Counted from the stretch's first letter, positions 53,091 to 61,676 are shown. The stretch: DNA of 64,000 nt from Aquimarina mytili (GCF_016735115.1 NZ_JAERQJ010000003.1:682001-746000), one strand, 5' to 3'. Translations and numbers: made by a program. The notes: generated from the sequence alone by a model not told the origin.

Positions 53091-54617
53091 ATGAAAAGCG
53101 AAGCATTACAATTTGACCAGAAGATCCAACTTATAACCGTTTCTTTTGATGGTATTATCAAGGAAACTGACAACAATCTATTTGATTGGAAAAAAGGATC
53201 CTCCATCTATGGCATTCATCCTTTTTTTGAAATCCTAACGCACTTACAAGATGATCAGGATACAAAAGAGTTTAGTTTCCCTTGTATTCATTTCGAAAAT
53301 AATGGGTCTGAAAATATCTGTGATGTATCCGTAAAAATAGATCTAAGTGAAATAGCCATTGTATTTTTTGATTACACCAATAAATACAATGAACTCAACC
53401 AAAGCGCTCAACAAAGAAATGAATCTATTCTAATCTCTAAAGAATTAGAGCTTAAAAACAAATTTTTACTAGAAAAAGAAGAATTTAAAAATAATTTTAT
53501 TGCCAATATTAATCACGAGATAAGAACACCGCTAACCAGTATTTTAGGTTTTGTTGAAGTTCTCGAAAAGACCAAACTAAGTTTTGATCAAGAGGAACTT
53601 ACCAGAATTATAAAAAGAGACAGTCAACATCTACACGCACTTATTGACGATATGGTAGATATCTCTAAAATTGAATCTGGAAAACTTAAAATTGTAGAAG
53701 AACGATTTGTTTTCAAAGATTTAATAGAAGGGCTTAATGAAGCTTATGCCATCATAGCTGAAGAAAAAAACATCAGTTTTGAAACCCATATTGACCCCAA
53801 TATTCAAGAATATATTCTTGGAGATAGAATGAGGGTATATCAAATCTTGAATAATCTTCTAAACAATGCTTTTAAATTTACTGAAGAAGGAAAAATTAGC
53901 CTTGTCATTACAAAAAACTACCAACGCACCAATAAGCTAAGTATTAATTTTAAGATTGAAGATACAGGAATGGGTATTCTTGAAGAACATCTCGATCATA
54001 TTTTTGATCGTTTTGCTCGTTTTACAGAGAATAAACAGATTTCTGGAACAGGTCTAGGCTTAGCCATTGTTAAGAACCTAGTTGATAAACTTAATGGCGA
54101 AATAAAAGTAAGTAGCGAACCCGAAAAAGGAACTACATTCAATATTAAACTTCCTTTTAAATTTGAAATCACAAAACCAGCTCCAGAACGGAAAAAGAAA
54201 AAATATTTTTTGCCTGATACCAAAAAGAAGTTTAGAATTCTATTAGTCGAAGACGAAGAAACTACGCAATATCTGGTCATGAAAATATTAATAAGTCATG
54301 GTAGTTTTTATGTTGATCTGGCAATTAATGGTGAAGAAGCCATAAAGTGTATTGAACGACGAAATTATGATCTGGTTTTGATGGATTTAAGAATGTCTAA
54401 AGTCGATGGATATCAGGCCACCCATATGATTCGAAACAATTATGGAGACGAGGTTATCTCTGGAGTCCCGATCATTGGTTTTACCTCTAATACTCAAGAA
54501 AGCGAAAGGGATAAATGTTTACGATCAGGAATGGATGATTTTATTACCAAGCCGTTTAAGAGAGAAGATTTGATCTACATCATTACAAAACAAATAGCAA
54601 AAAAGGCCGCCGATTAG
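53091..54617 (+). CDS. Hybrid sensor histidine kinase of the GTPase module
   Basis: 508 residues, soluble. An N-terminal PAS-like region (about 10-100) without transmembrane helices is followed by HisKA (INHEIRTPLTS, phospho-acceptor His142), HATPase_c (LLNNAFKFTEEG, EDTGMGI, FDRFARF, GTGLGLAIVK), and a C-terminal receiver (about 380-505) with the phospho-acceptor Asp432 in LMDLRM, the Thr in FTSNTQ, and the Lys in TKPFKRE. It starts 5 nt after the GTPase gene. Without a membrane segment its input may be the GTPase or a cytosolic ligand; the output partner is not in this window. Confidence 0.9.
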   Translation: MKSEALQFDQKIQLITVSFDGIIKETDNNLFDWKKGSSIYGIHPFFEILTHLQDDQDTKEFSFPCIHFENNGSENICDVSVKIDLSEIAIVFFDYTNKYNELNQSAQQRNESILISKELELKNKFLLEKEEFKNNFIANINHEIRTPLTSILGFVEVLEKTKLSFDQEELTRIIKRDSQHLHALIDDMVDISKIESGKLKIVEERFVFKDLIEGLNEAYAIIAEEKNISFETHIDPNIQEYILGDRMRVYQILNNLLNNAFKFTEEGKISLVITKNYQRTNKLSINFKIEDTGMGILEEHLDHIFDRFARFTENKQISGTGLGLAIVKNLVDKLNGEIKVSSEPEKGTTFNIKLPFKFEITKPAPERKKKKYFLPDTKKKFRILLVEDEETTQYLVMKILISHGSFYVDLAINGEEAIKCIERRNYDLVLMDLRMSKVDGYQATHMIRNNYGDEVISGVPIIGFTSNTQESERDKCLRSGMDDFITKPFKREDLIYIITKQIAKKAAD

Positions 54618-54627
54618 GCCGCCTTTT
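54601..54627. terminator. Terminator overlapping the kinase stop codon
   Basis: An 11-bp stem with one mismatch (AAAAGGCCGCC and GGCCGCCTTTT) and a 5-nt loop GATTA beside the stop codon. A/T flanks make it usable from both sides, for the kinase gene and the convergent TerB-like gene. Confidence 0.75.
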
Positions 54628-54656
54628 GTAGTATATCTAGAATAGATACTATATTA

Positions 54657-55091
54657 TCATCTATTCATATTTTTAATTTCTTCTGCAAAAGTATCACCAT
54701 CTACACCTTTATCTACCAAATTAAGTGCCTTATCAACCACATATTTAGCATTATCAGCTTTAAAACCTAGTCCGATACTTAATTTTTCAAGTAAAACAAC
54801 CTGATCATCACCTTTAATACTATCTGCATATACCATTCTGGCTAAATCAAATAACCGTTCCAATCTCATATCATAGCTAGTCGGTGGATTGATAGGATGC
54901 GTATTATAATCTTTTAAAATTTCTTTATAATTATCCTCGGTAATACTCAATCTGCGTGCTAGTCTTTCAAGGAAAGCCTGCTCTTCATCAGTAATTATTC
55001 CATCACTCATTGCAACTCTAACGATTGCTGCAAAATGATCCTGATTTCTTTTCTGAAACCCGCTATCAAATAAATCAGATATTGACATCAT
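54657..55091 (-). CDS. TerB-like protein
   Basis: 144 residues of all-helical TerB/DnaJ-associated type: HFAAIVRVAMSDGIITDEEQ and LFDLARMVYADSIKGDDQVV are the two Asp-bearing repeats that often bind a metal. Such proteins are linked to tellurite resistance operons and stress signalling, but no other ter gene is nearby. I chose the ATG at 55091 because the promoter element lies 22 nt upstream, inside the longer frame. It converges on the GTPase module. Confidence 0.83.
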   Translation of the reverse strand: MMSISDLFDSGFQKRNQDHFAAIVRVAMSDGIITDEEQAFLERLARRLSITEDNYKEILKDYNTHPINPPTSYDMRLERLFDLARMVYADSIKGDDQVVLLEKLSIGLGFKADNAKYVVDKALNLVDKGVDGDTFAEEIKNMNR

Positions 55092-55112
55092 GTACTTTTG
55101 TTTAATTTGCCG

Positions 55113-55120
55113 CAAATATA
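55113..55120 (-). promoter_or_regulatory. -7 promoter element for the TerB-like gene
   Basis: Minus-strand TATATTTG with a start site near 55106 and a leader of about 15 nt. Confidence 0.6.
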
Positions 55121-55434
55121 ACTAAACTCTACTCCTTTTAAAATTTCTAATGATCCTTTTTTTGGTATATCTTCTTACAATTAAAAGGAACTTTAAAAAA
55201 TTAATCTTTGGTTTTACAATTAGTCAATTACAATCGCAACTTTAACACATGTTTTGCGTTTCTTAAGAAATACTCGTTTTGTTAAAAATGCATGGAGAAT
55301 CTCTAATTAAACAATGACAATTAAAAAATCAACCAATACTTGCTTTACAATATGACAATACCTGATTTATCCACTAGGGAGTTCCTCAACTAATATAGAA
55401 AGTTGATTTCGAAGAAATCCATAAAATCCAATTC

Positions 55435-55466
55435 TTGGATTTTTATTATGTAAATCAGTAAATTTG
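55435..55466 (+). promoter_or_regulatory. Promoter of the TPR/AraC-type regulator
   Basis: TTG, 21 nt, TAAATTTG, with the start codon 20 nt downstream of the -7 element. The -33 TTG lies in the right arm of a perfect 9-bp hairpin, so a bound protein could block it. Confidence 0.6.
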
Positions 55467-55486
55467 TGCAACCAAAATCTCTATAG

Positions 55487-57229
55487 ATGCCTTATACTAT
55501 CGAGTTATCGACTATAAAAAACAAGCATTTTACACTTCTGTTTTTTATACTATTCTTAACCTGTAACACTGTACATCTTTTTGCATTTCAATCGCCTCCA
55601 GATAGTTTACTCACTAAAGAATATGACTATTTAAGGAAAAGCGTACGTCAAAATGGCAAAAATCCTAAAAAAGCGATACTTTATGCAAGATCTTATCTGT
55701 ATAAAGCGAAAAAAAATGTCGATACTGTTAAAATAGTAAATGGATTTTATTATCTCTCGGTGCTTGTCGAAGCTCCACTAAAGAGGGAGAAATATACCGA
55801 TAGTATGATTTTATTTTCAAAAAATCTAAAAACAAAATTTTATCCTGCTCTCGGGTATTTTAATAAAGCTAGAATTGAATATAATAAAGGACACTACAAA
55901 AAAGCATTTGATTTATTTCTTAAAACCAATGAAGCCGCAAAAAAGCACGAAAATATACATCTTTTTTATTCTAGCAAACAAAGCATTAGTATATTAAAAA
56001 GTAGGATTGGAGAACATAAAACCTCATTACATGAACTCAAAGAATGTTATGACTACTATGCCAAATTTAAGGATAGTGACCCCAGAACATATTTAAGTAC
56101 ATTATTTGCTTTATCTGATGTTTATCAATTAAATAAAAAATTAGACTCGGCTACAACTCTTAATACTTTGGGATATCAAGAATCGATACGATATAATTTA
56201 AAAGACTTTAAATACTACTTTACATTAAGCGAAGGGGTTAATTTATTCCATAAAAAAATATATAGTAAAGCTTTGGATAGCTTATCTATTGCTATAGAAA
56301 AGTTTAACACTAACCAAGATAAAGCTAACCTTTCTGTAGCCTATTTTTATTTTGGAAAAACATTGTCTGCATTAGATAGAAAAGAAGAAGCTATTGAAGC
56401 ACACATTAAAGTAGATGATATTTTTCAGGAAATATCTGAAATACTGCCCAATAACAGAGAAAACTATGAAATTCTAATCAATCATTATAAAAAATTAAAT
56501 GATAAGGATAATCAATTAAAATATATCGAGCAATTAATCTCGGTAGATAGTGTATTACATACCAATTATCGATATCTCATAAAAAACGTAGTACAAAATT
56601 ATGATACACCCCGGTTGCTTTCAGAAAAACAAGAGATTATTAATAGTTTAGAAACCGAAAAAGACACTTCCTATACTATTATTCTTTTATTGGTCACTTT
56701 TAGCTTTTTATTACTTGTTTTATGGTTGATTAATATGCGCAAACAAAGTCTTTACAAACAACGTTTTGAAGAGCTTTATCACGAAAAGACTTCTATCAAA
56801 AAAACTCCAGAGCAATCCGCAATAACGAAAGAAAAAAGCACAGTAGCCATACCAGAAGAAATTATAAAGGAAGTACTAAATAAATTAGAAAATTTTGAAA
56901 ATGAATTAGGATTTACAGAACCTGATTTATCAATAAACATACTCGCAAAGAGATTTAAAACCAATTCTAAATACCTGTCCAAAATTATCAACACATATAA
57001 AGAGAAATCGTTTAATTATTACATTAATGATTTAAGGGTAAAAGAATCGATAACCAAACTCAAAACAGATTCTAGATTCAGAAATTATACCATAAAGGCC
57101 ATAGCTCAAGAAATTGGTTTTAATACCACTGATGCTTTTTCTAAAGCTTTCTATAAAAAAAATGGAATTCATCCCTCCTACTTCATAAAAGAGCTGGAAA
57201 AACAATTAAAAACTGAACAAAAACCTTAA
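55487..57229 (+). CDS. TPR-membrane-AraC-type transcriptional regulator
   Basis: 580 residues. An N-terminal signal/anchor (about 14-32) is followed by TPR repeats (about 45-370), one transmembrane helix (IILLLVTFSFLLLVLWLI, about 397-415), a linker, and a C-terminal AraC domain (about 470-575, with LAKRFKTNSKYLSKIINTY and IAQEIGFNTTDAFSKAFYKK). It is the bacteroidal TPR-AraC layout, with outside sensing and inside DNA binding. It precedes a small GG-leader peptide gene that has its own promoter, so it is a candidate controller of that peptide. Confidence 0.88.
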   Translation: MPYTIELSTIKNKHFTLLFFILFLTCNTVHLFAFQSPPDSLLTKEYDYLRKSVRQNGKNPKKAILYARSYLYKAKKNVDTVKIVNGFYYLSVLVEAPLKREKYTDSMILFSKNLKTKFYPALGYFNKARIEYNKGHYKKAFDLFLKTNEAAKKHENIHLFYSSKQSISILKSRIGEHKTSLHELKECYDYYAKFKDSDPRTYLSTLFALSDVYQLNKKLDSATTLNTLGYQESIRYNLKDFKYYFTLSEGVNLFHKKIYSKALDSLSIAIEKFNTNQDKANLSVAYFYFGKTLSALDRKEEAIEAHIKVDDIFQEISEILPNNRENYEILINHYKKLNDKDNQLKYIEQLISVDSVLHTNYRYLIKNVVQNYDTPRLLSEKQEIINSLETEKDTSYTIILLLVTFSFLLLVLWLINMRKQSLYKQRFEELYHEKTSIKKTPEQSAITKEKSTVAIPEEIIKEVLNKLENFENELGFTEPDLSINILAKRFKTNSKYLSKIINTYKEKSFNYYINDLRVKESITKLKTDSRFRNYTIKAIAQEIGFNTTDAFSKAFYKKNGIHPSYFIKELEKQLKTEQKP

Positions 57230-57322
57230 CATTCATGTAGTTACAAAATTACCCAACAACCTATTGTCAATAAAAACAAATGTTAAGTATGAAAAAAATA
57301 CAGTAAAGATTACGATATAATT

Positions 57323-57330
57323 TATATTTG
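57323..57330 (+). promoter_or_regulatory. -7 promoter element for the GG-leader peptide
   Basis: TATATTTG, a perfect consensus match, giving a leader of about 50 nt before the chosen ATG. Confidence 0.6.
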
Positions 57331-57389
57331 CATTTGGAATATTTTATAAGCAATTAGTATTGCTGGGGAAAACTTTTAAACGAGAAAAG

Positions 57390-57569
57390 ATGGAAAACAA
57401 AAAATTAACAATTGAAAAAACAACGATTACAAAGCTCATTAATTTGCATGCGATAAAAGGAGGAAGTTGCGGAACACCACCACCCGATAATACCGTTACG
57501 TGCGATGACCAAAATCCAACAGTCACCCAAGTACCACTTCCAGATATTACAGATCAAGGAACACCATAA
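57390..57569 (+). CDS. GG-leader peptide, candidate RiPP precursor
   Basis: 59 residues. The first 25 form a leader of the Bacteroidetes natural-product precursor type (KKLTIEKTTITKLINLHAIK followed by Gly24-Gly25). The remaining 34 residues start SCGTPPP and contain Cys27 and Cys38, many Thr and Pro, and several Asp. Such leaders are cut at GG by a peptidase-containing exporter, and cores rich in Ser, Thr and Cys may be modified (class I lanthipeptide-like). No modification enzyme or exporter is encoded nearby. I chose the ATG at 57390 over a TTG ten codons earlier. Function is inference from the leader. Confidence 0.7.
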   Translation: MENKKLTIEKTTITKLINLHAIKGGSCGTPPPDNTVTCDDQNPTVTQVPLPDITDQGTP

Positions 57570-57600
57570 TAATTAAAAGTACTGTAAAAAATGCTTGCGA

Positions 57601-57647
57601 GGTCTTCCAAAAAATAAGTGAATAGTACATCGACTTATTTTAAGACC
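57601..57647 (+). other. Large hairpin after the GG-leader peptide gene
   Basis: Nested stems GGTCTT/AAGACC and AAAATAAGT/ACTTATTTT, with a 4-nt bulge and 13-nt loop, between the peptide gene and the terminator. It may protect the short mRNA or act in processing. Confidence 0.55.
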
Positions 57648-57658
57648 GAACACTATAT

Positions 57659-57694
57659 AAAAGGGCAAAAAATCAATTGATTTTTTGCCCTTTT
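57659..57694. terminator. Bidirectional terminator, 36-bp perfect palindrome
   Basis: Arms AAAAGGGCAAAAAATCAA and its exact complement, 18 bp each, between the peptide gene and the convergent ankyrin gene. Confidence 0.9.
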
Positions 57695-57699
57695 AACTT

Positions 57700-58257
57700 T
57701 TATAGCGCTCCTTTTGCCTTCAACCATTTTACCATCGCAGCCGAAATCTTTTTCCTGTCGATAGCCCCTAAAGGTTTTGTTTTGGCTCCTTTTTGAAGTA
57801 AAAGACCAACTATTTCTTTATGATTTTCTGTAACTGCTAATATAAGAGCTGTTTTACCGACACCAATAAGACCAAAGGTTTTTGCTTCAAGGTTTGCACC
57901 AGATTGTAGTAGGACTTGTAGCGCTTTTTCGGCATTGTTCTTTGCAGCAAACATAAGTGCAGTCATTCCGTTTATTTTATGGCAAGTTTCTATTTCTGCG
58001 TTATTTTCAATCAGAATTTTTACCGTTTCTTCAGCATTTGTTGCTGCTGCTAACATCAAAGCAGTAGCCGGGCCTCCTATACTTTTTTCGTTATAGTAAT
58101 TCACATTTGCACCTTTTTTAATAAGCAAATCTACCGCAGAATCTGCATTCTGACTACAAGCTTTCATTAGTGGCGTTTCTCCCAAGGCATCTACAGAGTG
58201 CACATCGATACTATTTAGATGTTCTAAAAGCTTTTTTATGTTATCTGATACGTTCAT
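57700..58257 (-). CDS. Ankyrin-repeat protein
   Basis: 185 residues with about five ankyrin repeats, for example LGETPLMKACSQNADSAVDL and GMTALMFAAKNNAEKALQVL, covering nearly the entire protein and capped by a basic C-terminus. It has no signal peptide, so it is cytosolic and probably binds another protein. It follows the gene at 58295-58801 by 37 nt. Ankyrin proteins are frequent immunity or antitoxin partners, but no toxin is adjacent. Confidence 0.85.
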   Translation of the reverse strand: MNVSDNIKKLLEHLNSIDVHSVDALGETPLMKACSQNADSAVDLLIKKGANVNYYNEKSIGGPATALMLAAATNAEETVKILIENNAEIETCHKINGMTALMFAAKNNAEKALQVLLQSGANLEAKTFGLIGVGKTALILAVTENHKEIVGLLLQKGAKTKPLGAIDRKKISAAMVKWLKAKGAL

Positions 58258-58294
58258 AAATCATATTTTAATGATTATCATTCAAGATAAAGAC

Positions 58295-58801
58295 TTAAAA
58301 TGATATTTCTACACATATCTTATCCTGTACCGAAACTGTCCTTAGTTTTTCTATTAACTTTTCAAGATCTTTTTCCAATTCGTGCTCTTTAAGATAATCC
58401 AATACCAGATGTGTATATAAAGCATTTGGTTTGCCCTGAACTATATCAATTAAGGTATTGTATTCTTTTGATTGTACCCAATGTTTCATTTTTATGAATA
58501 GAGACAAAGCTTCTTCTGCTATGACCAGTGTTTTTGTTTCTTTATATGGATCCATAGTATTGTAAAAAATACGCTCAAAGGCATTGGTATTACCTCCAGA
58601 TTGTTTGCATATATAGAGTAATATGGGATCTGTTATCCATTCATTCGTTAGCCATAATCTATCGATCCCATAACAGTGTGTAAATTCGGTCTCTAGCCAG
58701 AGTACTTCTTTAACCACTCCTTCTGGATTAACAGAAAGTATATTTGTATTAGGCTGGCCACCCATTTTAAAAAGTGAATGTACATCGTTGATAGCGTTCA
58801 T
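58295..58801 (-). CDS. Hypothetical protein upstream of the ankyrin gene
   Basis: 168 residues, soluble, mostly helical, with no motif that I can assign. A Trp- and His-containing segment (LWLETEFTHCYGIDRLWLTN) and a Lys/Glu-rich helical end are visible. It is encoded in line with the ankyrin-repeat gene and may be its partner. Function unknown. Confidence 0.65.
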   Translation of the reverse strand: MNAINDVHSLFKMGGQPNTNILSVNPEGVVKEVLWLETEFTHCYGIDRLWLTNEWITDPILLYICKQSGGNTNAFERIFYNTMDPYKETKTLVIAEEALSLFIKMKHWVQSKEYNTLIDIVQGKPNALYTHLVLDYLKEHELEKDLEKLIEKLRTVSVQDKICVEISF

Positions 58802-58966
58802 TAGATAAATGCCTTTACATATAATGGTTCATAATCTTGTGAAAATACGAAACACAATCGTTAAAAAAGGCATAAATTTATCTATATGCCCTGCATTATT
58901 ATAAAAATATGAGTCCTCTTTTTTTAGATCTTTTATATCTTTTTACCTCATTTTTAGATTTTATAC

Positions 58967-60112
58967 ATGCAACACCAAAAACATCTTTTCGACCTTTCTG
59001 ATGATATTACCTATCTCAATTGTGCATATATGGCCCCGCAATTAAAATCGGTTTCTGAAGTAGGATTAAAATCTGTAGTGCGTAAAGCCCAACCTGATAA
59101 GATATTAGCACATGATTTTTTTAACCAACAAGAGATTTTAAAACAACGGTTTGCACAATTGATCAATGCGCCCGATTATAAAAACACAGCTATTATACCT
59201 TCAGTATCTTATGGGATTGCAAATGCCGCCAATAATGTTCGGATCAAGAAAGGAGATGAAATTTTGTTAGTCGATGAGCAATTCCCGAGTAATGTATACG
59301 TATGGCGCGAGGTTGCTAAAAAAAATGAGGCAACAATTAAAGTCATATCCCCTCCAAAAGCATTCAAAAATAGAAGTAAAATATGGAACCAAAGTATTCT
59401 GGATGCAATAACCAAAAAAACCGCTGTCATTGCCATGTGTAATGTGCATTGGGCCGACGGCACCTTATTTAATCTTAAAGCCATAAGAGAAAAAACAAGA
59501 TCTGTTTATGCAATGCTGGTTATCGATGGTACACAGAGTATTGGTGCTCTACCTTTTTCAATACAAGAAATTGAACCCGATGCTTTAATTTGTGGAGGAT
59601 ATAAATGGATGCTTGGTCCCTACTCTATTGGGATGGCATACTATAGCGATGCCTTTAATGAAGGAACACCCATAGAACATAGTTGGATGAATCGTTATAA
59701 CAGTGAAGATTTTGCAGGGCTTACTCAATATGAAGATCGATATCAAGACAAAGCCGCGCGATATTCTGTAGGCGAATCGAGTAATTTTGTGTTGACTCCC
59801 ATGTTTATAAGAGCTATAGAGCAATTGATAGAATGGACACCTGATGCTATACAACAATATTGCAAAAACATCTCTAGTGATGCCGTACAAAAATTAAGAG
59901 AACTTGGATGTTTTATAGAAGAAGATATGTATAGGGCACATCATCTTATTGGAGTGTACTTTCAAGATCAAATGGATATCGAGGCCATAAAAACAAGATT
60001 AAAGCATCAGAATATCATCGTTTCTTTAAGAGGAAATGCCATGCGCATATCTCCAAATGTATATAATAAAAAAGAGGATTTAGATAGATTGGTGACACAG
60101 TTTAAAGAATAA
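58967..60112 (+). CDS. Class V aminotransferase/cysteine desulfurase-like PLP enzyme
   Basis: 381 residues of fold-type I PLP enzyme. The cofactor Lys is in ALICGGYKWMLGPYSIGMAY, the Asp that contacts the pyridine is in LVIDGTQSIGALPF, and the start YLNCAYMAPQLKSV is typical. It resembles the kynureninase/isopenicillin-N-epimerase-like branch of class V rather than NifS or SufS, since no catalytic Cys loop is apparent. Substrate unknown. It stands alone on the plus strand between minus-strand genes. Confidence 0.87.
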   Translation: MQHQKHLFDLSDDITYLNCAYMAPQLKSVSEVGLKSVVRKAQPDKILAHDFFNQQEILKQRFAQLINAPDYKNTAIIPSVSYGIANAANNVRIKKGDEILLVDEQFPSNVYVWREVAKKNEATIKVISPPKAFKNRSKIWNQSILDAITKKTAVIAMCNVHWADGTLFNLKAIREKTRSVYAMLVIDGTQSIGALPFSIQEIEPDALICGGYKWMLGPYSIGMAYYSDAFNEGTPIEHSWMNRYNSEDFAGLTQYEDRYQDKAARYSVGESSNFVLTPMFIRAIEQLIEWTPDAIQQYCKNISSDAVQKLRELGCFIEEDMYRAHHLIGVYFQDQMDIEAIKTRLKHQNIIVSLRGNAMRISPNVYNKKEDLDRLVTQFKE

Positions 60113-60182
60113 TAAAACATCTATTAAAGAAATACGATAAGTCTAATCAGACAACTGATAGTTGATATGCAAATGAATTTCC

Positions 60183-61283
60183 TTATGAGTTAATTTCATC
60201 AAAAACTTTTTTTGCTTTTTCTTGTATCTCTTCATCAACATGTTTATCACAAATCCATGCCAACTGAGTTGATCCTTCTTCCCAATTGAAAAACAAATTT
60301 CTATCCATAAAAACAAGGGTATCCCATAAGATTTTTCGAGCATCACTTTTTAAAGCACTGAGGAGAAAAGGTTTCAGCTCATTTTTCAATTGTTTGAGCC
60401 TACTACTATCTAAAATATAAAAGCTCATTATTTTATCAATCATCCTGAAAGATTTGTTTCTTATTTCATCATCTAACGTAATTATCAATGAAAATAGCTT
60501 CGTAAAAGGAATAGCGGCAACGAATTGATCATCATATCCATGGTATTTCATTATTCCAAGCAAGCCTAAGTACTTATCGTAAGCAACTGGCGAGGTTATT
60601 CTGCTATAAATACTTTTTAAGACCTTAAGAGGAATATGTACATCAACAGGAAAACAATGGGTTTCAAAAAAGTTATCAATATCCTGTTCAATGTAAGTCT
60701 CTCTATATTGGGTCAAAAAGAATTCCAGCAAATCATAGTATCTGGCACCCGACAATTCAATTAGCTTTGGGTGCAAAATAACCTGTTCATACATATGGTA
60801 TACAAGTGATTGTATATACATATGGTCTTTTGAAAAGAGGTGTGCAAAGCCATAAACTTCCTCTAGAAGGATATGATCATCCCAATCTATTTTCTCACCT
60901 CGAATTTCTGCCAGAGTTTGCGACTGCATAATATCTACGAGCCGAATTTTATCAACGAGCTCAGTAAAAAAATGCTCTTTAGACAACCGTAATTGCCCAT
61001 AGTGTAAGTAAAAATTACACTTGGTAATTTTCAATTGATCTATCGAGGTATTGAAAAATGGCATCTGGCTCTCATGGCTGATAATACAGTACTCAAACCT
61101 GCACCCGTCTAGCGTTGTACTAGAAAAATTACTAGCATCCAACCTACATGCAAAGAAAACGCAATTACTCAAATCAAGGCCAGTCAAATCACAAGCAGTC
61201 AAATCACTGAACAATACTTCAGTACCCGGTTGAAGGTATCGTCTGTAGCTATCAAATGCTTTATGAATGCCAAAAAATCTCAT
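60183..61283 (-). CDS. Pentapeptide-repeat protein with a long helical C-terminal part
   Basis: 366 residues. The first 100 carry pentapeptide repeats (CDLTGLDLSNCVFFACRLDA, then SNFSSTTLDGCRFEYC), which fold as a right-handed quadrilateral beta-helix. The remaining 260 residues are helical, possibly HEAT-like, and match nothing I know. There is no signal peptide. It is close to the immunity-type remnant at 61443-61553. A role as DNA mimic or immunity factor is possible but unproven. Confidence 0.75.
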   Translation of the reverse strand: MRFFGIHKAFDSYRRYLQPGTEVLFSDLTACDLTGLDLSNCVFFACRLDASNFSSTTLDGCRFEYCIISHESQMPFFNTSIDQLKITKCNFYLHYGQLRLSKEHFFTELVDKIRLVDIMQSQTLAEIRGEKIDWDDHILLEEVYGFAHLFSKDHMYIQSLVYHMYEQVILHPKLIELSGARYYDLLEFFLTQYRETYIEQDIDNFFETHCFPVDVHIPLKVLKSIYSRITSPVAYDKYLGLLGIMKYHGYDDQFVAAIPFTKLFSLIITLDDEIRNKSFRMIDKIMSFYILDSSRLKQLKNELKPFLLSALKSDARKILWDTLVFMDRNLFFNWEEGSTQLAWICDKHVDEEIQEKAKKVFDEINS

Positions 61284-61442
61284 TGTTTTTTTTATTATAT
61301 AATTAAGTTCTTAATATACATATACATTCATATTTTTAGTGCCAATCAAATCCGGATAGGATGATATTTTATATTACGAATAGGTTCCTAGCACATACAT
61401 TATAGAGACAATGCCCGAACAAAAACCCAAATCTCTAAATAG

Positions 61443-61553
61443 TCAATAGGTGAAATCTGACAAGGGTTCAAAAACTAAACCTTCAAGGTTGGCCTTTTCA
61501 ATAATACCTTTAAGCCTAGCACTCACAATAATTTCAGTATATATCTCTTCTAA
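61443..61553 (-). pseudogene. Remnant of an Imm11/DUF1629-like immunity protein (C-terminus only)
   Basis: Thirty-six codons closed by TGA read EEIYTEIIVSARLKGIIEKA and then NLEGLVFEPLSDFTY. The pattern VSxRLKxIIEKANLxGLxFxP is that of the C-terminal end of Imm11/DUF1629-type proteins, several of which are toxin-immunity proteins. A stop codon lies directly upstream and the DNA beyond is AT-rich and noncoding, so only the tail survives. Confidence 0.6.
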
Positions 61554-61676
61554 TCACTAATGTATATTTTGTTTTAAGATATTATAAAAAATTATAATTT
61601 AAATTATGATATACAAAAGAAGACGTAAATAGATTAATCACTCAGCTTAGTTAATAAATACATCTATAATCATTAA

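Larger units (their letters stand above)
55092..55486. other. Divergent promoter region with two small inverted repeats
   Basis: A 395-nt AT-rich spacer without a gene. It holds the TerB-like promoter (55113-55120), the inverted repeat GATTTC-GAA-GAAATC (55405-55419), a perfect 9-bp hairpin AAAATCCAA/TTGGATTTT (55423-55443) that covers the -33 element, and the promoter of the next gene. Nothing else was seen in 55121-55404. Confidence 0.6.

Noticed and set aside
54657..55091. Tellurite resistance operon
   Set aside because: Only one TerB-like gene is present, without terA, terC, terD or terE nearby.
61443..61553. Functional small protein
   Set aside because: No start codon within the open stretch and a stop directly upstream; it looks like a truncated tail of a larger protein.
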